From contig JAFQFD010000013.1 in assembly GCA_017415715.1 (NCBI GenBank), positions 22,858 through 86,857 of the forward strand: DNA of 64,000 bases, written 5' to 3'. The position numbers and the translations under genes were made by a program. Source of the DNA: Bacteroidales bacterium (lineage in GTDB: Bacteria > Bacteroidota > Bacteroidia > Bacteroidales > UBA932). Positions 58,060 to 64,000 of the stretch are shown here, in pieces. Numbering within the stretch: position 1 is the stretch's first letter; each line of letters begins with the position of its first letter. Under the pieces are notes generated by a model. That model saw only the letters and a list, made by a program, of their open reading frames with translations. It had not been told where the DNA came from and did not search any database.

Positions 58060-60252
58060 ATGAAAAAGATATTATTCTCATTATTTGTACTGGCCATTTC
58101 ATGCACTGAAACCGTCATTTACCAAAATGATTCATACACCATTTTCAATGACAAGGTGACGCAAGGCGAATACACGTCCGTTGCAGAGACACCATATAGA
58201 ATTGTGTCGGACTTCGGAGGTGACACCCTCGTATGGGAAAAGAAGAACGATCTTTCCGCATTTCCGAAACTCAGCACCCCATATAAGGTAGAGGAAGCGG
58301 TCTACAACATGTCGATAGACGAGTGCATCAATGCCGTTGAGCCTGACGGAACGCTTCGCACCGGACTTGAATGGGGAGGAGTATGGACACGTGATGTAAG
58401 TTACAGTACCATCCTGAGCATGGCGTACATGCAGCCGGAGGCGGCCATGACCAGTCTTCTGTGCAAGATCAACTCAAAGGGAGAAATAGTTCAGGACACC
58501 GGCACAGGCGGCGCATGGCCATGCAGCACAGACCGCATGATCTGGGTCGGCGCGGCATGGGAGTTATACAAGGTGACCGGCAGCCGGGAATGGCTTGAGA
58601 AGGTCTATCCTGTTGCCAAGAAGTCCCTGGAGGTCGACATGAGGACTATCTATGATGAGAAAACCGGCCTCGCAAAGGGTGAATCTTCCTTTATCGACTG
58701 GAGAAAGAACAGCTATCCTCTATGGATGGATCCGGCAGAAATATATAAATCGAAGTGTCTGGGTACCAATATGGTACATTACATAGCGCTCACATCTGCG
58801 GCACAGATGGGACGCCTCCTCGGAGACGGATCTGCTGCAGAGACGTTCGACGAGAAGGCTCTGTCCATAAAGGAAGCCGTCAACAAGCACCTGTGGATGG
58901 AGGATAAAGGGCATTACGCCATGTATCTGGCTGGCCGTAATGACGACATTCTCTACAAGAAAAGTGAGACACTCGGGCATTCGCTTGCAATCCTGTACGG
59001 AGTCGCAGAAGGAGAGCGCGCAGCAAGACTGTCCCAGTCGATGCCCGTAGTCGATTTCGGCGCCCCTGTATTCTGGCCATGGGTACCGGACATGCCGCCA
59101 TACCATAACCGCGCGGTATGGCCATTTGTGCAGTCATATTGGGTGCTGGCCAGTGCCAGGACAGGCAATGAGCAAGGTGTGCTTCACGGAATCTCTGCAG
59201 TATGGCGTGCAGCAATGATGTATGCCACGAACAAGGAGAACTTCGTGGCGAATGACGGCAGCTGGAAGGGCACTCAGGTAAACTCCAGCAACATGTTGTG
59301 GAGCCTCTCGGGCAGTCTCGGAATCACGTTCCGCACACTTGCGGGCATCAATTATCCGACGCCAGACGCGATACATTTCTCCCCTGCCGTACCAAAGGCA
59401 TTGAAGGCAGAAAGAAAAATCGAGGGCTACCCATACAGAGACGCCGTCCTTGACATCACTATCAAGGGATATGGAGATGTGATCGAGAGTTTCGCAATAG
59501 ATGGCGTAGCTGCTTCAGAGCCTGTATTCTCTTCAGAGCTGGCAGGCAGCCACACCGTCGAGATAATTCTTGCCGACAGATTTGCCAATGACATGACAAT
59601 CAACATGACCGGAGACGTACGTACGCCGATGACTCCTTTCGTACGTTTCGGCAGCAACGGCAGGAGATTGAGGTGGTATGCAATTGAGGGGGCCGAAAAG
59701 TATGACATCTATGCCGGCGGAAAGAAGGTACATGAGACAAAGGAGTGCAATTGCAAGGTTGCAGACAACTGGCGCGGTGACATCCAGGTCATTGCAGTCA
59801 TGAAAGACGGTACGGAGTCATTCCCTTCGGAGCCTCTCAACAAGAATGAGATGGTAGATGAAAGTTTCCACCCAGTAATGGTTCTTCAGGAGACCGGCAA
59901 AGACTTCAGCATTACAGTGGAAGTCCCTCATGACGGAGAGTGGATGCTGAGCTGGAACTATGCCAACGCCCGCGGAAGCCTCTATTCTGAACTGACATGC
60001 GGCATAAGGATGCTTTATGTAGACGGAAAGAAAGCCGGCATCAACATATTCCCTAACCGTCAATATGCAGGTGGAGAATCCAGGGCCTACATGACTGACG
60101 GCTGGGACATCTGGGGATGGACACCGCCTGAAAGGCTTTACCTCAAGGCCGGCAAGCACACACTGACCTTGCATCCGGAATCAGATGCTGACAATATGAG
60201 CAGGACGGTAAACGACTTCATGCTGAAAGGCTGCCGCCTCACCGCAAGATAA
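58060..60252 (+). CDS. six-hairpin glycoside hydrolase lipoprotein
   Basis: 730 aa. Lipobox VLAISCTE (Cys15). The (alpha/alpha)6 catalytic region runs from about residue 85 to 450: GLEWGGVWTRDVSYSTIL (Asp in a WxRD motif typical of six-hairpin glycosidases), GGAWPCSTDRMIWVGAAWE, GESSFIDWRKNSYPLW, and NRAVWPFVQSYWVLASAR. Ig-like and C-terminal sandwich domains follow. The clan fits GH63/GH78/GH125-like enzymes, but the exact family and substrate are unclear. In an operon with the esterase, so it probably acts on the same decorated glycan. Confidence 0.78.
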   Translation: MKKILFSLFVLAISCTETVIYQNDSYTIFNDKVTQGEYTSVAETPYRIVSDFGGDTLVWEKKNDLSAFPKLSTPYKVEEAVYNMSIDECINAVEPDGTLRTGLEWGGVWTRDVSYSTILSMAYMQPEAAMTSLLCKINSKGEIVQDTGTGGAWPCSTDRMIWVGAAWELYKVTGSREWLEKVYPVAKKSLEVDMRTIYDEKTGLAKGESSFIDWRKNSYPLWMDPAEIYKSKCLGTNMVHYIALTSAAQMGRLLGDGSAAETFDEKALSIKEAVNKHLWMEDKGHYAMYLAGRNDDILYKKSETLGHSLAILYGVAEGERAARLSQSMPVVDFGAPVFWPWVPDMPPYHNRAVWPFVQSYWVLASARTGNEQGVLHGISAVWRAAMMYATNKENFVANDGSWKGTQVNSSNMLWSLSGSLGITFRTLAGINYPTPDAIHFSPAVPKALKAERKIEGYPYRDAVLDITIKGYGDVIESFAIDGVAASEPVFSSELAGSHTVEIILADRFANDMTINMTGDVRTPMTPFVRFGSNGRRLRWYAIEGAEKYDIYAGGKKVHETKECNCKVADNWRGDIQVIAVMKDGTESFPSEPLNKNEMVDESFHPVMVLQETGKDFSITVEVPHDGEWMLSWNYANARGSLYSELTCGIRMLYVDGKKAGINIFPNRQYAGGESRAYMTDGWDIWGWTPPERLYLKAGKHTLTLHPESDADNMSRTVNDFMLKGCRLTAR

Positions 60253-60257
60253 AGGAA

Positions 60258-62570
60258 TTACTTTCTGATGCCATACAGGTATGCAAGGAGGGCCATCTTG
60301 CCTCGCATCGTTTCGCGAGGAGTGAACTCTCCGTTCACCCACATGTAGCGGATGTTGAAGAACGACTCCTGATGAGGCCAGCCGCCGGTGTACCAGTCCG
60401 GATAGCATCTGTTCAGGATTATCCTCGCATCTCCGCCGTTTCCCGGCGACCAGGTCTCTGTGCCGTTGAACGGCGTCTGGCCTGGATGCGAGCCCGGAAC
60501 ACCGTCATTACGTCCGGTCGTGTAGCAGTCTACGATGTGGCGTTCTCCCAGTCCGGTCATCTCTACTGTGTTGGACGGATTTCTGCCAAGTCCCCATCCC
60601 GCCTCGATATACATGGCCTGTTCAAGCTGTTCCCTTCTCCGGTCAGTATCAGCCACATAGTGAGCAAGAAGCACCATCTGAAGGTTCTCTGACGTCTGCC
60701 AGCGAGGGTCATTCGCCGTTCTGCGCGAAGGACGGGTAGTCATATGGCATACATTGTTCTCATCTGCCTGCTTGTTCACGCTCTTGACGAGGTTGTCATA
60801 ATACTCCGGATAATGCCTTTCCTGAGGGCAGGCAAGATATGCCGCAGCTCCCCATATCTGATAATAATTGTTGCGACGTTCCTTTGAGAACAGAGGGGCT
60901 ACGCCATCCTTGGCAACACTTTCTGCTACCATGATATCCTCCCACTGCGTGTCGCCTGTCAGGTTATATATGAATGATGCCGCCATCTGTTTGAAATCAC
61001 GTCCACGCATGCTTGAAGTGCCTATATTCTGCCAGTCATCAAGCTGGCTGACCGCCTGCTTCTCCGCAAAGCGGAACGCCTTTATGGCCTCGGCTGTATA
61101 ATATCTGCAGAGTTCCTCGTCTCCATGAATCCTGAAGGCTTCACCGAGCATCGCACAGTTTGCGGCATTGGCCCATGCCGCCATGGTAGTGCATCCTGCC
61201 TGATACATGACGGTCCAGTCTGCCGAAGGGTTTGTGACGCCCTGCGAATATGCTTCTCCATCCCTGATGCTGAGGAAGAAATCCACTTCGTTGCGGGCTT
61301 CATCAAGCAGGTCCGGAATTCCGTTTCCGCTTTCACGGATGCTCAGATTGTCTTCCGAGAGGCGTCCGTCTGTGAGGATGTATGGAAGGAGAAGGTCATA
61401 TATGTTGCTGACATGGGCCAGATGACGGTCCCAGTCCATGGCGTCCGAATGTCCTCCGCGTACGATCTCATTGACAGGATTTCCTGGAAGTCTGTGAGCC
61501 CAGAAGGCAGACTGCTGCGGCATCTTGAAGTGCGGCTCATCCCAGACGTCTCCCCTGAGCTTTCTCCAGTCCGGATGCCAAGGGTGAAGATCTGTCTTGT
61601 AGATCACCAGTCCTTTCGGGTTTTCCCCAGGAATGAACTGCGGCTGACGCGGAACCGGCGTGATGCGAGGATCGATCGGTTCGCCCAGACGCATATAGTA
61701 ATATCCTCTTACAGAATAATGATATGGCTGGAAATATACATCGTTGCTGATGTCGAAGTCCATGCTGCATCCCACATCTTCGACCACGAGGCGGTAGCGT
61801 CCCGGCTCAGCGTCCTTGAAATCAATGTTCCACACATCCGAGCCCGTCATATTCTTACTGTTGGCCTCCTTCTCGGATTCCGTTGCGCTCATCCAGAAAG
61901 CCACCTTTCCTGACTTCTGCTTCTTTCCTGTCTCAGTATTATATAGCCATACCTTCTTGCCTTCGAATGATGTATAGTCTCTCTGACCTCCATCGCCAAG
62001 CCACATATACAGGTCTGCGGCCTTGGTCTCTTCTTCTGGTGAATATCCTATGATGTTGACATGGACGGCTTCAGACACTGACGACCAGATGTCGAAGGTA
62101 ACTTCTGCCTCTGTCTTGTCCGAGCCTATGGCCTCCGGTATGCTCACAGCGTATGTGGATCCCTGCTTCATGGACTTCGGAAGCTGGAGGAAAATCCAGT
62201 GGTCGAGTTCCGATGTGAGCGTATTGTCAGTATTCATCGGCTTCGACTTCCTCCACGCAGCGACAGCGCTGCGGGAGCCGAACCCCTTGTCATCCTTCGA
62301 TGAGATGATCCAGTTTGCCGCATTGCCGGCCACCTCGGGATCCAGTCTCTGGCCGAACACAAAGAGTGTGTCGTCACCCTCGACGAATGTATGGCCGAGG
62401 TATGCGCTCGGCCCAGTGGCATCGTCGCGATACCTCACCTCGCCATCGCGGAAATGCACCATGATGTAGTCCTTGTCAATCGTCTTGACGCCGATCAGTC
62501 TGGTAGCATTAAGCAGCTGCGGGCTCACTATAGCAGCAAGCACCGCGGCAAAGGTCAGAAGTCTTTTCAT
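60258..62570 (-). CDS. glycoside hydrolase family 9 enzyme with N-terminal Ig-like domain
   Basis: 770 aa. Signal peptide (LLTFAAVLAAIVSPQLLNA). It has an N-terminal extension, then a CelD_N Ig-like domain (VHVNIIGYSPEEETKAADLY ... GRYRLVVEDVG). The GH9 (alpha/alpha)6 barrel starts VRGYYYMRLGEP. The catalytic region GGHSDAMDWDRHLAHV corresponds to the GG-x-x-DAGD block of GH9, with Met in place of Gly. NGIPDLLDEARNEVDFFL is strongly conserved, and the C-terminal WPHQESFFNIRYMWVNGEF brings the acid Glu. Cellulase, xyloglucanase or exo-glucosaminidase activity is possible. Convergent with the six-hairpin gene. Confidence 0.92.
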   Translation of the reverse strand: MKRLLTFAAVLAAIVSPQLLNATRLIGVKTIDKDYIMVHFRDGEVRYRDDATGPSAYLGHTFVEGDDTLFVFGQRLDPEVAGNAANWIISSKDDKGFGSRSAVAAWRKSKPMNTDNTLTSELDHWIFLQLPKSMKQGSTYAVSIPEAIGSDKTEAEVTFDIWSSVSEAVHVNIIGYSPEEETKAADLYMWLGDGGQRDYTSFEGKKVWLYNTETGKKQKSGKVAFWMSATESEKEANSKNMTGSDVWNIDFKDAEPGRYRLVVEDVGCSMDFDISNDVYFQPYHYSVRGYYYMRLGEPIDPRITPVPRQPQFIPGENPKGLVIYKTDLHPWHPDWRKLRGDVWDEPHFKMPQQSAFWAHRLPGNPVNEIVRGGHSDAMDWDRHLAHVSNIYDLLLPYILTDGRLSEDNLSIRESGNGIPDLLDEARNEVDFFLSIRDGEAYSQGVTNPSADWTVMYQAGCTTMAAWANAANCAMLGEAFRIHGDEELCRYYTAEAIKAFRFAEKQAVSQLDDWQNIGTSSMRGRDFKQMAASFIYNLTGDTQWEDIMVAESVAKDGVAPLFSKERRNNYYQIWGAAAYLACPQERHYPEYYDNLVKSVNKQADENNVCHMTTRPSRRTANDPRWQTSENLQMVLLAHYVADTDRRREQLEQAMYIEAGWGLGRNPSNTVEMTGLGERHIVDCYTTGRNDGVPGSHPGQTPFNGTETWSPGNGGDARIILNRCYPDWYTGGWPHQESFFNIRYMWVNGEFTPRETMRGKMALLAYLYGIRK

Positions 62571-62575
62571 AATTA

Positions 62576-63598
62576 TCAGTCAAACAGGTTTTTAGTATGC
62601 TCCATAGTCTCGATTACACGGTCGCACCATGCGTCGAATTCCGGATCCTCTACTTTCAATTCCGGATGCTCATTGATATAGGCCAAGGCTTTGCGTACGC
62701 CTTGCTCGAGGCGGGTCGTAGCGCAGAAGCCAGGCACCGCACGCTTGAGCTTGCTGCAGTCGTATACCACTGTCACCGCCTTGTCTCCCAACAGCGCGCC
62801 TCGGAGATCATATGCACGGGGAGCTATTGCGGCAAGATAGTCCGAAGACACATAATATGGCTTGAACTCCACACCGAGAGCATCGGCTATGGATTGATAT
62901 ATCTGATTCCATGTGAGTGATTCGTCAGACACTATATGGTAGGCCTCCCCTATCGCATGAGGATTGCCCAGCAGGCCGATGAAGCCTTTTGCGAAGTCCT
63001 CGTTCCATGTCATGGTCCAAAGAGAGCTGCCGTCTCCATGAACTATGACCGGCTTGCCCTCAATCATACGTTTGAGCACCTGCCAGCTGCCCTTGCTGCC
63101 ATGCACACCTACCGGAACGCTGCGCTCGCAGTAGGTATGGCTCGGACGTACAATGGTCACAGGGAAGCCATGTTCCCGGTACTCCTTCATAAGAAGCTCC
63201 TCGCATGCTATCTTGTTGCGGGAATATTCCCAATATGGATTTGCGAGGGTCGTGCCCTCTGTGATCACATGCTGACGGGCCGGCTTGTTATATGCTGAGG
63301 CCGAGCTGATATAGACATACTGCCTTGTGCGTCCGGAGAACATCCTGACATCGCGCTCCACCTGCTCCGGTACAAATCCGATGAACTCACATACCGCATC
63401 GAAGATCTCGTCGCCGAGCTTCGCCTCGACCTCTTCCGGGCGATTGTTGATGTCCCCTGTGATGAGTTTGACATTCTGCGGCACCTCCGCGCTACGGTTT
63501 CCGCGATTAAGCAGCCACAGGTCATGTCCTTCGGCAGCAAGCTGTCTGGTGATGGCACTGCTGATCGTGCCGGTTCCTCCGATGATAAGTATCTTCAT
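62576..63598 (-). CDS. NAD-dependent epimerase/dehydratase family protein (extended SDR)
   Basis: 340 aa. Rossmann start MKILIIGGTGTISSAITRQL (GxxGxxS), a YISSASAYNKP block, and the catalytic pair in YSRNKIACEELL (Tyr-x-x-x-Lys). VRPSHTYCERSVPVG is a substrate region. It probably acts on a nucleotide sugar or works as an RNA-binding-like atypical SDR; substrate unknown. -7 box TAAATTTG on minus (63625-63632). It is five bases upstream of the GH9 gene and likely in its transcript. Confidence 0.9.
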   Translation of the reverse strand: MKILIIGGTGTISSAITRQLAAEGHDLWLLNRGNRSAEVPQNVKLITGDINNRPEEVEAKLGDEIFDAVCEFIGFVPEQVERDVRMFSGRTRQYVYISSASAYNKPARQHVITEGTTLANPYWEYSRNKIACEELLMKEYREHGFPVTIVRPSHTYCERSVPVGVHGSKGSWQVLKRMIEGKPVIVHGDGSSLWTMTWNEDFAKGFIGLLGNPHAIGEAYHIVSDESLTWNQIYQSIADALGVEFKPYYVSSDYLAAIAPRAYDLRGALLGDKAVTVVYDCSKLKRAVPGFCATTRLEQGVRKALAYINEHPELKVEDPEFDAWCDRVIETMEHTKNLFD

Positions 63599-63812
63599 AG
63601 CAAGTCCTCCTGAAATATTGCTCTCAAATTTAATGAATTTATCTTTGAGTTCGCCATTCCTTATATGAAAAGAGTAGATTTTGTGGACGGAACATAATCA
63701 CAAAAATCTAAGGCAGATGGTCACATCCTATGTTCACATAAAGCCCCGCCCGACTTCCGTGGTCCAACCCATTGCGCCCTACGGCCATCCTGTCCACGGA
63801 AACCGGTGCCAT

Positions 63813-64000
63813 CATGGTGGACAAGGTGTTGATTTTTACCAATTTCCAAGAAAAGGGGTATTTTCTTGGACGACAGGGTGTGAAAACAAAAAAGGTGTGC
63901 GATATGCACACTATAGCAGGGCGCTTCAGCGCCGCGTCATCCGCGTCAGCGAGACTTTCGAAGAAAGTCGAAGCAGCGGGGACGCCCGACCCGAGCAAGG
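63813..64000 (+). CDS. open partial frame at the right edge, possible mobile-element gene start
   Basis: From the ATG at 63813 a plus-strand frame stays open to the end of the window (about 62 codons): MVDKVLIFTNFQEKGYFLGR, then MHTIAGRFSAASSASARLSK and KVEAAGTPDPSK. The stretch is rich in small residues, and composition shifts to GC-rich at the end. I cannot name the family. The low-complexity KKVEAAGTPDPSK tail and the hairpin-rich DNA suggest a transfer or mobilisation gene of an integrative element, which is inference. The preceding 63599-63812 holds the SDR promoter and nothing else that I can identify. Confidence 0.35.
63846..63969. repeat. cluster of four perfect hairpins at the right edge
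   Basis: Four inverted repeats follow each other: CCAAGAAAA/TTTTCTTGG (63846-63854 with 63861-63869, 9 bp); GTGTGC/GCACAC (63895-63900 with 63906-63911); GGCGCT/AGCGCC (63920-63925 with 63928-63933); GACTTTC/GAAAGTC (63953-63959 with 63963-63969). Loops are 2-6 nt. Confidence 0.7.

Noticed and set aside
1-64000. tRNA, rRNA, tmRNA or classic riboswitch (TPP, cobalamin) candidates in the intergenic regions
   Set aside because: I looked for T-arm and riboswitch core motifs in the larger gaps and saw none. A covariance search was not possible.

Overview
The window is a chromosomal segment of a Bacteroidales bacterium (phylum Bacteroidota). I infer this from several things. Promoters carry the Bacteroidota -7 box TAnnTTTG (TATCTTTG, TATATTTG or TAAATTTG a few tens of bases before many start codons). 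The gene families are typical: GSCFA protein, DUF4491, DUF2795, a TonB receptor, paired lipoprotein/beta-barrel genes, a deoxyhypusine-synthase-like enzyme, S9 dipeptidyl peptidase, GH95 and GH9 enzymes. Genus cannot be fixed by eye; an uncultured gut lineage of intermediate GC is plausible. I saw no rRNA, tRNA or intact insertion sequence.

Left end (1-5.7 kb): a truncated TonB receptor is followed by an orphan CRISPR locus. It consists of cas6 (900-1562), CRISPR array 1 (2070-2806), a gene for a predicted HExxH zinc metallopeptidase (3076-4287) and CRISPR array 2 (4643-5510). The two arrays share near-identical 138-bp leaders, the same broken terminal repeat, the same REP-like trailer and spacers in common. 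The metallopeptidase gene therefore sits between two diverged copies of one array unit. Its upstream region carries copies of the cas6 promoter region and of a leader-like stretch. No effector or adaptation cas gene is present. This is the most unusual locus in the window.

Middle (5.7-37.4 kb): mostly core and housekeeping genes. These are a fucose-isomerase-fold protein, flavodiiron protein FprA, a lipid cluster (acyltransferase, CDP-alcohol phosphatidyltransferase, GtrA), a lipoprotein nitroreductase, a LuxR-type regulator, GSCFA protein, a YtrA-type GntR/ABC operon, a membrane-bound AraC regulator, a deoxyhypusine-synthase-like enzyme divergent from lysA, ffh, two superfamily-1 helicases, a DPP-IV peptidase, TrkH with a HAMP-like membrane partner, GH95, CotH, DUF2795 and folE.

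Right part (37.4-64 kb): htpG; a six-gene operon in which a small beta-barrel and a lipoprotein alternate three times (39570-43686); a fatty acid-CoA ligase; a HAD hydrolase; the aguA-aguB-purT operon (agmatine to putrescine, plus purine synthesis); two tandem OmpA paralogues; an HD phosphohydrolase; a Dnph1-like glycosidase; Bcp; a carbohydrate cluster (double-domain esterase, six-hairpin glycosidase, GH9 enzyme); and an NAD-dependent epimerase. The last 300 bases hold four perfect hairpins and an open partial frame, possibly the edge of a mobile element.

A 28-bp palindromic REP-like element (core ATCCCCGG..CCGGGGAT) occurs four times: after each CRISPR array, after folE, and in frame inside the DPP-IV gene.
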